Positions 21,545 through 35,205 of a stretch of DNA of 64,000 bases are shown here, in pieces. This DNA is from Schistosoma mansoni (Eukaryota; Platyhelminthes; Trematoda; Strigeidida; Schistosomatidae). Position numbers and translations under genes: made by a program. The stretch spans positions 14,829,749 through 14,893,748 of the forward strand of contig NC_031495.1 of NCBI RefSeq assembly GCF_000237925.1, given 5' to 3'. The notes beneath the pieces were generated by a model. That model was not told where the DNA came from and did not search any database. It saw nothing but the letters and a program-made list of their open reading frames with translations. Positions within the stretch are counted from its first letter, which is position 1, and every line of letters begins with the position of its first letter.

Positions 21545-24500
21545 CTCTCATCGTGGGAACTAGTAAAAAGTGGAGTCCCCCAAGGCACAATTTTAGGTCC
21601 TCTTCTCTTTTTACTTTACCAGATAACAATAAAGGTGTTCAGGTCAAAAAATTAGTTAGAATAGGTAAAAGGGCTGATGACAGTGTTCTACCCCGACCGT
21701 GTAGACTCCTTAAGGTAATCTTAGGGTCGGAAAAACAACGTGATCTTCTGTTAAGTAACGCTCGAAGTCACGACAACTCTGACATTTGAATTAGACCGGA
21801 TGTGTCTCTTGAAGATAGAATAAAAAGGAAGACGGCACTAGCTGAACTAGAAACCCGTCGACAAAACGGTGAAGAAAATCTCCGATTAGTGGGTTTTCGA
21901 ATAGTCAGGTCTTGGAAGCGAATGCTACCAAGGCCTGTGTGGATAGGTCGTTCTCCCTAAGAGTTATATATGCCAACGCCCGTAGTCTAAGACATAAATT
22001 CTACGAGCTAGGAGCATTAGTGGACAAATTAAGACCACTCATTGTAGCTGTGACGGAAACTTGGTTAGTCCATAATTTCGATATCACCCCAGAATTATCC
22101 GGATATCATTGTTTAAGAAGTGATAGACATAGATGCAGGAAAGGAGGTGGCGTCCTTCTATACATAGCCAATAGTATAAATATCCGCTCCTCCGTCTACG
22201 AATCCCATGATAGTGGAACTAGTGAAGTCATTAGCTGTGAGCTCACTGTCGGATGTTGTACATTTGCACTCGGTGTCATCTATCGCAGCCCAATCTGCTT
22301 AGCTGATGACTTTATTTTAGAGCACATTCGGCTATGGAGTGCAAATAACAGATGCTTGATATTAGGAGACTTTAATGCACCTGACATTAGTTGGACTGAG
22401 ATGACCACGAAATGCTCTATAAACTCATTTGATAGCAGGCTCTTGGAAACAGTAATGGAACATGCAATAGTACAGCATGTATCCAAACCTACACGTTTTG
22501 GTGTAAACCAAGGTTCTTCTCTGTTGGACTTGGTAATTACCCATGAGACTGAGGATATTGCCAACCTAAATATTCTTCCCCCGTTAGTAAATAGCGATCA
22601 CGCTGTTTTATCATTCACGTTTAGAGCTAGCGATATGATATAGGATCAGATTAAGCCTCGCCCAAACACATAGACAGCTAACATACCAGCCATTCAGGAT
22701 CGTGCTACTAAGATAGATTGGTTAGTAGATACTAGCTCATCAGTTGACGAGGCGTGGTCTGTATTTAAAGGCAAGTTTAGTGCAGTCACGTCCCCGTTCA
22801 TACCATACTTGGTACCACGTAGACCGAACAATAGTCCACCGTGGATAAATAAGGAAGTTAAGAAACTTCTTAGGCGTAGGAAAAAACACTGGAACATGTT
22901 CATCTCTACTGGCTTAGAACAGTACAGATCCAGTTATTGTAAGATTAGAAATACTTGTAAAGCGTTAATTAGTAGGACTAGACGGTCATACGAAAAACAA
23001 TTGGTTAGGGATTGCAAACATAGTCCAAAACGGTTATTCTCGTATATAAAGAGGCGAACTCAAAGAAGTGATGGAATACCATCACTTTTGATACAAGAAA
23101 ATCCGTTAAGTTTGGCAAGAAATGATACCGAAAAAGCGGAAGCTTTTCCGGAATATTTCAGTAAAGTTTTTTCTACCAATAATGAGGAACGATTACCTAT
23201 TCATTGTGATTGTGGCGACTTGTTGATGGACCCTGTAGTTATTAAAGAAACTGTTTTAAGGCTACTTCAGCATCTCAAACCTGATAAGTCTAGTGGTCCT
23301 GATGATATTCATCCTCGGATTATGAAAGCCCTCTCAGATGTTATTGCTGAACCCTCAGCGATACTGTTTGATATGTCCCTGCGGCAGTCCAGATTGCCCA
23401 GAGACTGGAAAGACGCAATAATCAGTCCAGTGTATAAGGCTGGGAGTAGGGATTTAGTTAGTAACTATCGACCCGTCAGCTTAACTAGTGCAGTTGTAAA
23501 ACTAGTGGAAAAAAATTATTAGGATGGCTGTTATAAACTACGTGGAAAGACATGATCTTTTGTCCAAGGAACAACATGGTTTTCGAAAAGGTCTATCATG
23601 TTTGACAAATCTCATTGCAAGAGAATATTGGGCTAAGGCAAAAGATCGCAATATTCCTGTAGATGTCATTTTCATAGATCTAAGTAAAGCGTTTGATAAG
23701 GTTTCCCATTCTGGTCTTAAATTAAAACTGGAAAGTTTTGGAATTCATTATGCAGTCATAGACTGGATAAGTGACTTTCTTCATGGAAGGAGACAAAGGG
23801 TAAGAGTAAATGGGGCTCTCTCGTCGTGGGAACTAGTAAAAAGTGGAGTCCCCCAAGGCACAATTTCAGGTCCTCTTCTCTTTTTACTTTATATAAATGA
23901 ATTACCAGCTATAGCTAAGTCATCCGTCCTACTATTCGCCGATGACATTAAGATTTGGAGACCCATATATAGCATGTCAGACAGAATAGTTTTACAGGAA
24001 GACCTTAACTCATTAGTGGCATGGATGAACAGGTGGTCACTAGAAGTAAACCCTAATAAAAGTGTGGTGATGCAATTAAATAACTACGATGATTCGTATC
24101 ACTACACAATATGTGGTCTAGTATTGCCCAAAGTAAGAAACTATAAAGATTTAGGAGTCATACTAAGTAATGATCTCAAAACAACCAGTCACTGTAAGGC
24201 TGCTGCTGCAAAAGGCTATAGGGTATTATGGTCTATTCGTAGATCTTTCCGGTATCTGGATGGGGAAATGTTTAGATTATTATACCCAACTTTCGTACGG
24301 CCACATTTGGAATATGGGATTCAAGCAGCGAGTCCTTGTTTCAAATATGAGGCGGATATGTTGGAACGAGTCCAACGCCACGGGACAAAAATGGTAAAAG
24401 GCCTGTCTGGCCTATCTTATGAAGACAGACTGACACCTCAACTTATTTCCGTTATCTTACCGGCGAATACGGGGTGATCTAATATTGGCATATCGTATCC

Positions 24501-24770
24501 TGAACGATGACCTTGGTACTAACATGTCCTATCTTTTCCTCCCGTCTAGGGCTGGTCATTTGAGAGGACATTCAAAGAAAGTCCAAAAACCGAGATCAAA
24601 TCGTCTACGTCTGGAGTTTCGTTTCTCGCACCGAGTAGTGAATTACTGGAATTCTCTACCAGAACACGTAATATCAGCACCTTCTGTTGATATATTCAAG
24701 ACGAGATTGGACCTCCACAGTGTAACAAACTGCAAGGATTAAAATAGGTTACTAGACCTCCTATCCTTAT
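21545..24770 (+). mobile_element. CR1-like LINE, ORF1 end plus nearly whole ORF2
   Basis: 21545-21619 is a displaced piece of RT (matches 23817-23891 with only a few differences). From 21621 an ORF1-like tail follows (VLGSEKQRDLLLSNARSHD... RPDVSLEDRIKRK, AELETRRQNGEENLRLVGFR). ORF2 starts around 21912: endonuclease VIYANARSLRHKFYELG, VTETWLVHN, LILGDFNAPDISWTEM, NSDHAVLSFTF; RT KPDKSSGPDDIHPRIM, SNYRPVSLTSAVVKLVE, KEQHGFRKGLSCLTNL, VIFIDLSKAFDKVSHS, LLFADDIKIW (near 23935-23965); C-terminus LRGHSKKVQKPRSNRL to 24742. It has two stops around 22640-22675 (one a TGG to TAG), one extra A in an A-run near 23510 and one shift near 24435. It is the most complete LINE here and looks fairly young. 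Confidence 0.88.
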
Positions 24771-25320
24771 TACTGAAGACTGAAGAATAAATGCAAGGGA
24801 GGCAACATAAACTACAAGTTTATAAATAACGGTTTTAAACGTATAATGATAGATTCGCGATTTGTCGCTGCTTCTCAGTAAACGGCTACTCTTCATAGAA
24901 TTGCACACTTGCAATGGAAAATGGAGTCGGATGTAACATAGCTTGCAATGGCGAAAAATTGGGACACTGAGCTCAACTTAATAATATCGAAAATTAATTT
25001 GGAAAAGTGAAGACATAAAATAAAAAGTGTTGGAACTCAATAGGACAACAGAATTCAGCTCGGAAACACATTCACGAGCTAAAGCACTACTTACCCCAAA
25101 GTAATCATCATATTAATAACCGCGCCCTTCACAAGTCTTCTATATATCAACACATTTAGACTGGCTATATGTCTCATGTATTCGTGAACAAATAAAGTAC
25201 ATATGTGAAATCTAACTGTTCTTACAATGAGTGCACAACAAATTTTGCACATTCATTCATCATTTTTATTTCACTATAGCTCTGCATGTTTCATGATATT
25301 CTGTCCTATGTTAGCCCTCG
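24771..25320. other. spacer before the large inverted repeat
   Basis: AT-rich, no gene recognised. It ends where homology to the right arm of the inverted repeat starts at 25321. Confidence 0.4.
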
Positions 25321-27862
25321 AGATGGCGGACTCTCAATTGATCCAAATTCTTTCCGAATGCGTTGACAGACGCAGTTTCGACCGCACGTAAAAAGTTTCA
25401 CAAACCAATAATTCTAGAGGATGGTCGATAGTCAGCCGACAGGTGATTTGTTCTGCGCTTATGAACTTGTAGTGTATTGGTTCTCAACCACACAACCCTT
25501 GAAGCCAAACATACGATAACTAAAAAGACTCACACTCAACATAGATTAGGTAGTCACACAATGGCAAATCTACAAGTTGGGAATAAGTTGATTATTCTAG
25601 TAGCATAGATAAGCGCACTTATGCCGAACTTGGCTACCTAATGCCACAGACTTTTCCCAAATGTCATCGTGAATTCTCTGTTTTGAAAGACAAGAAAATT
25701 AAGGTCGTTTCAGATATCAATTTACCACTATGTAATCTAGAAACTGATCAAGTCATCTCTAGTACTTCTATATCACTAGGGAAATAGGTCTAGCTCATCC
25801 GGCATCCTGTCGTTGGGCAGCCTTGAGATTCCCGGAATCCACATAGTAGCTGTTCTTTGAGCCTTTTTCAACAGATCGCTGTCTCTTTTAAGAAGGGATC
25901 GGATGCTTGTATGTAATACCCGCGTTTTGAACCAATTTGTTATGGTATTTGTAAGAACTTTTTTAATGAATCTTGGTGAGGGGTACCTCGGATCTTTAGG
26001 TTTAGTCTAAGGAACGTGCTATGCTGTAACTTTTATTTATGAATTCCTAATCACCTCAAGTACAGTCTCTATAAAGTGTCTAAGTTTCACTGTTCTACTT
26101 ACTGAGGGCAGTGAATGCATTATTTCTTATTCATTTGCCTTCCAAATGTTTGACCTCAGTCAGGCTGATACACTGTTACTGACAACGATATGTAAATCCA
26201 AACCTATAACTGCACCTCCACTCTTAACTAGGGATGGCATTTAATTAAGGCTTGTGGCGGAAGCCTCATAGTGAGTCAACATGAGATCCAGTAAGTCTGA
26301 TTCCGTAACTGAGTCGTAACCAGTTGTTTTTTTGAGATGTCGCACCAATGCACATGTAACAGCCAATCAACTAGTGTAAGATCCAAACCTAAATTCCAAT
26401 AGGTCTGGATGTGGTTGAATAACTACAGTAAAAGTTTAGAAACTCGTTTCAATTGAAATCAAAACAAAGTGTTTGATGTAGTAACGGTTCTAAATTTCAT
26501 CGTATATACAAAAGTACAAATTTATTTAAACAAATATTACTACCCAGTTATTCAACCAACAATTGATACCAAAATATTCGATCGAAAACACCAAAAGGTA
26601 AGCGTTATTCTATCCTTTCTAGATAGATCAAGTAAGATTCCGTTTAAGCGGCTATTTTATAACACAAAGTGTTTCAATTTCTGGGAAAGTGCTCCAAATT
26701 ACAACCAAAAATGCACTATCCCAGTCAAAATCAAGCCGCACAATCAAAGAGCGAGCAGTCAATATGGCAGCCGCCAGAATAATAGCAATTAAAACAAATT
26801 GTATACAGTTCAAGAAGAATAAAGAAACCCAATGAAAGCAACAGAAGAAACAGAGCAAACTATCATGAAATGAAACACCACAATACAAAATGGTATCAAA
26901 AAATACTAACAATAATGTACAAACAACAAAAACATTGAGAATAAGCTATGGATGTATGTATGGAGGAATTTTCACACACGAAACGTTCAAATGGATTCTA
27001 CAACTAGTTCTTTTTGAAGGGATTTTCTGATGACTCTGTCCCGAAATTTTTCCACCCTACAGTAAGTGCATTAAAGTCCCCTAAAATCAAGCATTCACCA
27101 ATTGAATACCAAGTGTTGGGTCTGTCTAACACCACAACACAACTAATCGAACCAATCAGTTCTTGTCATTTGTATTTCAAGCGGCAGCTTAATAATATGA
27201 ACTTTCCACTTTTATGGGGTACGTTGTCGATAATGGTAATGAGGAGAGTATTTCTAAGGAACAAAGATATTCATTCTCTTTCACTCATCTGGGTTCCGTC
27301 AACACTTAATAGTGTGAGATTTTCAAATCCTAGTCCCCTAGTGTTTACAGACTAGGTCATTTAAGTTTCTGTGGCCGCTATCATATCCTTTCTGTTAAGG
27401 TCTGTCTGTATAACCAAGTCCTAATGATTGTTGGGTAGGCTCCGAACATTTGTTTGACAGATTCAAACACTATTTAAATGGTTTCATGATGAACCTTAAG
27501 TGGCTTTGCCAATATCTTTTGTTGGAGCCTCACCGTTCGAAAATTTGTAATTATTGGTTCCTTTTCGTCAGCATCCCTGCCGTTTTATTTCTATTTCCGC
27601 TCCTCACTTTCTCATTCTGTCACTGAGCGCAAGTTTTTGAGGACGAAAATTCCTGAGCCTTTCGATAGTAGTCCATAGCTTCAAAATGACCTACAGATGA
27701 TATATGAATGGTGTAGTGTCTAGCAGTCAACGATAAATACTTCCAGGTACATTATGACGCTTATTAATCGCCAAGGTGGAGGTATATAAACAGTGAACAA
27801 CGTTGATCATCCTGTTGCCCAAACGCACACTGACCAAATAGTCATCGCTTAACAAGACTTGG
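25321..27862. repeat. left arm of a large inverted repeat
   Basis: 25321-27862 is the reverse complement of 35566-38476 with only scattered differences. Peptides from corresponding frames are identical, for example the 107-residue frame 26469-26792 plus and 37004-37327 minus. The arm is a decayed CR1-like LINE on the minus strand (3' end near 25321; endonuclease GDFNA block near 27070-27110) into which another dispersed repeat (26375-27005) has been inserted. It lacks about 450 bases present in the right arm (36392-36838), having about 70 bases there instead. Confidence 0.9.
26375..27005 (+). repeat. unidentified dispersed repeat, copy 1
   Basis: Similar to 33310-33990 (plus, clearly diverged) and to 36838-37420 (minus, nearly identical as part of the inverted arm). 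Shared landmarks are GTGTAAGATCCAAAC near the start, GGGAAAGTGCTCCAA in the middle, and GCCGCCAGA. It has no convincing coding frame, and I cannot assign it to a family. Confidence 0.6.
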
Positions 27863-28129
27863 TTTGTCCAGAAGCTGGAATAACATATGTGGGTTTGGCA
27901 AAGTACCAGCCACCAGAGATTCCTATAACTTAGAAACATTCGTCATTTTGAGACAAGCCTATTTCATTTCTTTACGGACCCCTCAAAGATTTTCCATTAC
28001 ATCGTACAGAATGTGCAAAGTTCGAATATCGTGAAACAGCGAAATTTCATAAAGTGACCCATCAGAATAACTAGATAAAGAAGTGATCGTTCTCAAACTG
28101 TAGAAACCTTTCACGAAATGTAAATTCAG
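27863..28129. other. inverted-repeat spacer, start
   Basis: No recognisable coding or repeat structure between the left arm and the gag-like stretch. Confidence 0.3.
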
Positions 28130-28560
28130 TGATCAACTTCACGTCCAGCTGTATGACTGATTAACTGTAGGATTTAACAAGCAAACTCTGTAAACAGAGT
28201 TCGCCGAAATTCTGAAAAGCTCCCACCAAAATGCTAGAGACCCATTTATTATTCAGGAACCAGTGCATGAAATTGACTCCCAGGCTACTTCATTGTCCTA
28301 ATACAATTCGTATTCAATTTTTTATGGGCAGGTGTCATATTAGCTGTAATCTCTGTGCTTGTGGACACATGGGAAACAGTTCAATAAAGAATTGCTAATT
28401 AGTTAACAGAGGTGAACTTTACTCTCGTAATTCATGTGCATTTCGTCATTGTATATGTTTCAAGTGTGACAAAATCGAACACATCAAGTTGGTGTGCAGA
28501 GCCACTGTTCATTTCGCGACCAGTGACGATAAGCCTTGTATCGGTAAATAAATCTCCAAA
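28130..28560 (+). mobile_element. LTR-retroelement gag fossil with zinc knuckle
   Basis: Around 28450-28500 the plus strand codes CFKCDKIEHIKLVC, a CX2CX4HX4C nucleocapsid zinc knuckle, followed by RATVHFATSDDKPC, as in schistosome gypsy-type gag proteins. The 200 bases before it give gag-like peptides (QNARDPFIIQEPVHEIDSQA). Old and broken; its relation to the pol fossil at 31440-35560 is not established. Confidence 0.55.
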
Positions 28561-29309
28561 ATCAATGGGTCTGTAAGTCTGTAGTGGTATTGGTTTTAAT
28601 CACATAATCCTCAAAGTTGAGCATGAGATAACTGGGAAAATGCACACTAGACGATCAACACGAAGTGTAGGTCAACAATGTGGAAAGGGGGAGTAATTAA
28701 TTAACCGATTCAATCGGGTGGCATGACAGAGCCTCGCAGACGTGGTCATCCTATTTAACCTGTCTTTATTCACTTCGAATATATTGTTCTATGTTTAGCC
28801 TAATTGTGTTCTTCAGAAGTACTAAGTGTTGTACTGTTAACGCAGAAGTTGACTTTCACAAGCATGGATTGTCGGACCCACGTGCACAATTCCTCCGAGC
28901 AATATCAATCGGTATATCACACTTAGTGTGTCTACCAGGGATATTTTGAAACCTTGTGAAACTTCAGAAAAGGCTATTCTTAAGCGTGGAGGTACAACTG
29001 ACCGACGAAGGTTAGACCAACTCCGCCACAACATCCAACTACAACATGGCTCAGCAACATTTCTGTTGCTGCGAGTGCGAGAGGTAATCCGTCAACCACC
29101 CTTTGATGTGGGCCTATTAGGACAGATTCTTTAGTGTGAGCTTCTTCAGGACTGAACATATAAACTCCACTACTCGAAAAATTCGCATTACCCTCAGAGG
29201 CAGGTACATACACTGAAACATAGAAGGCAACGTATGTTGTCCCCAAACACAAATCAGGACTGAAAACTACAGACCTACAAATGTCAGCCCAGTTATATCA
29301 CACGATGGA
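28561..29309. other. unassigned DNA in the inverted-repeat spacer
   Basis: No gene supported. The short frames here (28837-29252) overlap on both strands and have no recognisable product. Confidence 0.35.
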
Positions 29310-29960
29310 AAAAGGTGATATAAGATCAGCTCTCTGCTCATCTATCTAAGTTAGATCAAATAGGCTCGTTACAACACAGATTTATCAGAACAAGGTCTTG
29401 CAGTACATGCCTGATTGATTTCTTTAACGAGGTTACTTGTATACGTGACCAAAAGAAACTAGTGATTACACTATATTTTGATATTAAGAAAGCTTCTGAT
29501 AAGATACCTCATAATCTTCTTATCAACAGACTTCAGCCAGCTGGAATTCAAACCACCTGTTGCAATGGATGGGGTCTTTTCTCAAAATTAGATACCAAGT
29601 AACTGAAATTAACTCTACAACATCTACATTTCGACCAATAACCGGTGGTGTTGTTCAGGGTAGTATCTTGGGTCCAATGCATTTTACATTCTGCATCGAC
29701 AATCTATGCAGATGCTTTACACAGGTTAGACCTACCTTTAAGCGGAGGACTTAAAAGTTATCTATAAAACTAACATTTGCGATGCATATATTACTATGCA
29801 AACAATTCAACATGAATTCATCAAGGTAGACGAATGGTGTTAGCTCTGGAGGTTGAAGCTCAACACAGAGAAATGCTGCTGGTTATGTACTGGGGACACA
29901 TCTCTTAAAATAAAACTAACACTTAACAAGAACACACTGCTCAAACTGATCTAGAGGTAA
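29310..29960 (+). mobile_element. CR1-like LINE RT fragment, decayed
   Basis: The plus strand gives QHRFIRTRSCSTCLIDF, VITLYFDIKKASDKIPHNLL (the SKAFDKVPH block), RYQVTEINSTTSTFRPITGG followed by VVQGSILGPMHF, and further on FIKVDEWC and LKLNTEKC. These are consecutive RT blocks of a CR1-type LINE. It differs clearly from the two better-preserved CR1 copies, so it is an older or different lineage. Ends are not defined. Confidence 0.65.
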
Positions 29961-31439
29961 AGTAATCACACAGTCCTAACTTCTCTGAACATATCTCAAC
30001 CAAAACATCTAAAATACTTACCACCAAATTTATTTCACCACATGTCGCCTTATCTATAGCTAATATATTCCTATACCTTTCCGCCTACTGCGGTAAACAC
30101 CTATTCTGCATCATAACCTTTTTAATGCCTATACTTTTACTGGTAACCCATACCTTATATTATAGACATCTAAAGCATTGCATTGACGCCTTACACACAC
30201 TCCATACTTTGTAACTGTCTGATAAGCTTGCGAAATAGTGCTTACAGGAATAGTAATTTCCAAGAGTATTTGAAACGCTGAGCATCGTATGAGGAATGAT
30301 ATTTATCCAAAAATAAGCTTAAATAAGCCTAACATCACAAAAGGAGGGAGGGTAGAGTTACTGACCAGCAGGCATTGATGATGAGGATGATGACTTCAAT
30401 CCACTCATGTTTGTGGAGCAGAACATTTTATTTGTACCAGACTCCTTATGACTGAGAACAAGTCAATCAATATGTGATAATGAGGTTGTTCTCCTACGCT
30501 CAACACTTAGACTCATATTTCCAATTTTGTGCTGGATTAGCTATTCTACTAAGGCAACCCTTAACATGCTGACTCGGACTTTGACACTAGAACCGTGTGG
30601 TTGGTATCATATGAAAGGCTAAAAAATCAGACAACAAAAGATATAGTTATTAGTATTTTCTAACACGTTACTCTCTTGATGCACTTTCCGTTATAATAAA
30701 CACCCTTCAATATTCTGACTTCGACTTCCTTTCCATCATTTGAACCTAATCCATCTTGTTAAATACCATGACTCATTTTCCTTTATTACTGAATTCCCTC
30801 ATTTGGAGGCTCTAACCACATTTCAATCTAGCCACTAGGATCAGTTTGAACTTAATCTTCTAATTTATCATACCTCTGTCTGCTCCATTGCAAAATGTTA
30901 AGCATTGTTTGGCGCCCATATCCTGATACCCTTCTGCTCTTTTGTTTCTCTTTTTTCAGAACCTTGTTCTGGGGGTACAGCTGTTGGGCTTTTGACGCCT
31001 GGAACAAACCTGACGTGAGCATTTTCTCAAGGCCACACTTCACACCAATCGCTCCGCAGATCTAATTTACAACTGTCAACTTGAAAAGTAGCATCGCATA
31101 AATACTTTGGACGACCAGAATTCTAGCACAGTTATGCCGAGCTCGGATTTGGTGTGTTACGTGGAGACTATGCCTCTTAGAAAAATATCCTAAAAACTGC
31201 ACTCAGTTTAATACTAAAGCACAAACGTAATCATTAACACTCCAAGATATCTGCACGAATGTACTGTGATTCACTTTTATTGATTTCATCTATTTAACCA
31301 CCCTGCTTAGAAGGCACACAGTAAGCCAAATGATGTTGTAACTTGTATATCATGTCTGTAAAGATGGTGTGTACATGCACTGACGGAAATATGTTATTAT
31401 TGACATGTGCAGGCAGTTCTTGTCTCTTTTAAAATAACC
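29961..31439. other. unassigned DNA, no gene seen
   Basis: AT-rich sequence, possibly including more decayed LINE sequence up to about 30250. Nothing I can name. Confidence 0.35.
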
Positions 31440-33309
31440 CTGTCGATGAACTAGCTGCGCCTGCCGATTGGATTGTAGAGATCGCCACAGCCTCCAACAT
31501 CAAGGTCTATTTAGCCAAAGAAAAGCCTCAAAAGACACGAAATGACGTCACAGAATTGTGCCCTACTTTGACTTGTTGCCTTAGTATTCGCCACCACCGT
31601 AGGCGCTTCAGAACTCCTCGCAGGAGTTTTTCACGCAAACTATCTGTCTGTAGATCACGAGAGATCGACAGCCCTGATTGGTGCTAGTATAATAATCAGC
31701 ACGCAAAATCTTGAACTTTTATAAAACTCTGTAGTTTTCCTAGCCTCAAACCAACCAACGCGAAAAGCACTTTGAGAAACTTCCCAGCCTGCATGTGCTA
31801 ACGGCAAACGTAGCCAGCGAACATAGACGTCAGTTGTACATCACTCGTGTGATGACCATGTTCACTGCCTCATCGACACTGGCGTAAAAGTTTTCCCTCT
31901 TCCAGAACATTCCAACGACCGTCTGCATGAACCGGTCTTTAACTTACAGGCGGCAAATGGAAAACCGATCGCTACATTTGGTAAGCGATATTTGTGTCTT
32001 AATGTGGGTCTGAGTAAACTGACTCACTGCATCTTATTTGTTGCAAATGTTTCTATACTAATCACCATAATCTACTCATCAGCGCGCGCAAATGGTAGGA
32101 GATACTTAACTACCTGTTTTTGCGGCTTCTTTTCCCGGTTGTAGATTGTCATCAGTCACAGTAAGACACATAATCGATCCCTACTACAAATAGATACTCG
32201 ATAGGTACTACAAGATATCCCAGAAACAACCGAAGTTGCCACGTGTAACCAGCCATGTTACACATCACATCACTATTACAGAACCACCTGTATTCTCGAA
32301 AGCGTGTCGACTAACTTCCGAAAAGTTGAGGTTGGCTAAAGACCAATTTGACCACATGATAGATTTCGGAATCATTTGGCCATTGAACAGCTCATGGACA
32401 TGTCCCTTGAATGTGGCCTTTAAAAAGGATAGCAATGAATGGCGTCCGACTGGTAACTGCCGACGACTGGATACAAAAACAACTCCCGATCTTCATCTGT
32501 TACCTCGTACTAACGACCTCATGGCTACCTCAAAGGTAATATTGTTTTCTCGAAAACCGATCTTGTTAAAGCCTATAACCAAACTCCCACGACTGCAGAC
32601 GACATTCCTTAAGCGGCTACCACCGCTCCATTTGGACTCTAAGAATTTTGCACATATCTCTCTGTTTAAGAAATGTTGCACAAACTTTCCAGAGATTTAT
32701 CTGTAATGTATTTCGAGGTCTCAGCTTCGTACACGTGTAAAATAATAGTCCAGTTTGGTATTAGTGTTGTAGTGCCATGCTTCGTTAATCGATCACCTTG
32801 ATAACCGTTATAATACCAATCTTAACGGTACATAAAATCAAAAGGCAAAGAGAATCGGCAACTACAATTTATTGACAAATGACTCAGGCCAGAAGGTTAC
32901 AAGCACATGAGCTAATATCAGCGAGCAGTGAGCGGCAAGCGAGCAAGCAATTACATAGGCAATTTATAGCCGAATTGAACAGGGGCACAGCAAAACAAAA
33001 CAAAAGCTGATAATAGGATTTGCGTGCGTACATATATGGGGAGGAGTATAAGTCATCGAATGATACTTCAGCAATCAACATTTTGGCTAGAGTGTCATGT
33101 GCTCTAGTGGTCATGACAGTACAAAGAATATGCAGATTGTTATTAACCAAATGACGATATCTGTTAAGTAAGTTAACAAAAAGGTCTAACCAAAATTAAC
33201 CATACTCAAAATCGATTGTAGGATAGTTGCTATAGTGTTACTCTAACAATGGACCTAATCCCGAATTAATGGACTTGTCACAGTGTGACTACCCAACCTA
33301 TAATATCTT

Positions 33310-33990
33310 ACACGGTATAAGATCCAAACTACGTTTGTGAGAAGAACAACTGTACGTGGAATAAATAAGTTACGCGTGTTGTGCAATCGAAATCAGAACA
33401 AGGTGATTGGGGTAACAACGATTCTAAATTTCATCATAAATACAAATGTACAATTTTACCTAAACAAATATTACCGCTCAGTTACTCGACCAATAATTGT
33501 TCGCACAATATTCGATCTAAATTACAATAAATGGACAAATTGATAAGAAATATAAGAAAATTACCGAACGCTCTAAAAAATAAGTGTTGTTCCATCCTTT
33601 ATGGATAGATCAAGTAAAAATCTGTTCAAGAGTTTGCTTTATAACACAAAGTGTTTCCAATTCTGGGAAAGTGCTCCAATTCACAACCGAAATGCACGAT
33701 CCCAGTCAAATCAAGCAACACAATCAAAGAGGGAACAATGAATATGGCTGCCGCCAGAGTAAAGTATCGATTAAAACAACACAGATACAGTTCAGAAAGA
33801 AACATAGAAACCCAGTGAAAGCGACAGAAAAAATGAGAAAACTATTATGTTATGAAACATTACAATCTCAACCGGCACTAAAAAGATTAACAATATGTAC
33901 AAATAAAGAAACCATTAAGAAGTTGCAAATGTATGCATGGAGGGATTTTCACATACGAAACCTTCCAAATGGATCTTACACACGGAGGTG
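33310..33990 (+). repeat. unidentified dispersed repeat, copy 2, inside gypsy-type pol
   Basis: Diverged relative of 26375-27005 in the same orientation, with matching blocks such as TTTCATC around 33430, GGGAAAGTGCTCCAA near 33665 and GCTGCCGCCAGA near 33747. It separates the first and second RT parts of the gypsy-type fossil, so it probably inserted after that element. Confidence 0.55.
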
Positions 33991-35017
33991 ACATCATTGT
34001 CTACAATGACTCGTCGTATCGTGACAGTTAGCAATGTGATGTTTAGCACTAAGGAAGAACATATTTGGGCTGCGGATAGAATAATGTATGTTAAGTGTGG
34101 AAAGGTATGAATTACACGAATGATAACCCTTGCAAGGCTGAGCCACACCACTCCGATTAACTATTCTCGCGTTCACCATTTCTGTCCTTCTTTATGTGTT
34201 AAATATTGACTAAGCATTTTCCCAGTTATCTCACGTTCAGATTTGAAGATTTTGTAGTTGAAACCGATACGACTAAGCACGTGTACGTTGATGACCGTTT
34301 GATTGCAAGTCTGAACAGAGAATCTCCTCTCCAGCATCTAGACCTAGTTTTCGAACGACTGTGAAAACACGTCATTATTGTAAACATTCAAAAATATGAA
34401 ATCAGAACCGACTCCCTAGATTTTCTCGGACGTGCAATTGATGCTCAAGGCATACGACCTCTGAAAAGCAAAGGGACTGCCATTCTGGATAATACAGAAC
34501 CCACACCAGTCAAGCAAATAAGCACGCTCACTAGCCTGGAAAGTTTATACTAACGGTTCATACCTAATTGCACTTGCACACCAGGACATCGAAACAACCT
34601 TCGGAATCCTCCTCGAGACGGTTGCTAAACACTGAATTGTGGTGTAGCACTTTCGTTAAAGAACACTTTTCTATGTAATGTGCTGCACGGCACTTTCAGC
34701 ACTTTATCAAGGGCCAAGAATTCACTCTTTTCACCGATCACAAACCTGTCTTTGCTAATAATTGTCTTCGAGTAGTTTCCAAGGAATCGATCTTCGTAAA
34801 CTCGTCCAAACTCGAAAGAGAGACTCTGATCTTCAACACAAGTTATCCTCGATAACCCTAAAACAGATGTGAACAGGTAAGGAAACTTTACTATGCGACA
34901 CATCTACAGACAGGGATCGTCCAATCGTGCAGAAATATCATCGACACAACATCTTTAATACGTTACGCAGGCATTTTCGTGTTTTAGAAATTCTTGGTAA
35001 TTTAATAGTTGAGTTCA

Positions 35018-35205
35018 TGAGTCGATTAAAGCTAGACCACCATAGAAAACCTGAAAGCACTAGACGGCCGTTTCCTTCTGATATGGGACTCCTCAGCAGT
35101 GCGCATCCACGATCCCGCTCACGGGATTCGAACCGAGGACCTTTTATCTCGTGAATGGACGCCTAATCTCTAGACCACTGAGCCGGCATACAACGGTGTT
35201 AATGT
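35018..35205 (-). mobile_element. tRNA-derived hammerhead SINE (Sm-alpha-like), minus strand
   Basis: On the minus strand the head reads GCCGGCTCAGTGGTCTAGAG (box A region) with GGTTCGAATCCCG (box B) about 50 bases on. Then comes CTGAGGA at 35096-35090, GTCC, a 7-base loop and GAAAC at 35074-35070. The hammerhead core letters are kept but stem II (GTCC with GAAG) no longer pairs well. Schistosome Sm-alpha SINEs are known to carry hammerhead ribozymes. It interrupts the gypsy-type fossil between RNase H and integrase. Confidence 0.8.

Noticed and set aside
35110-35200. tRNA gene on the minus strand
   Set aside because: The box A and box B sequences belong to a tRNA-derived SINE head followed by a hammerhead core; no complete cloverleaf with an acceptor stem was seen.
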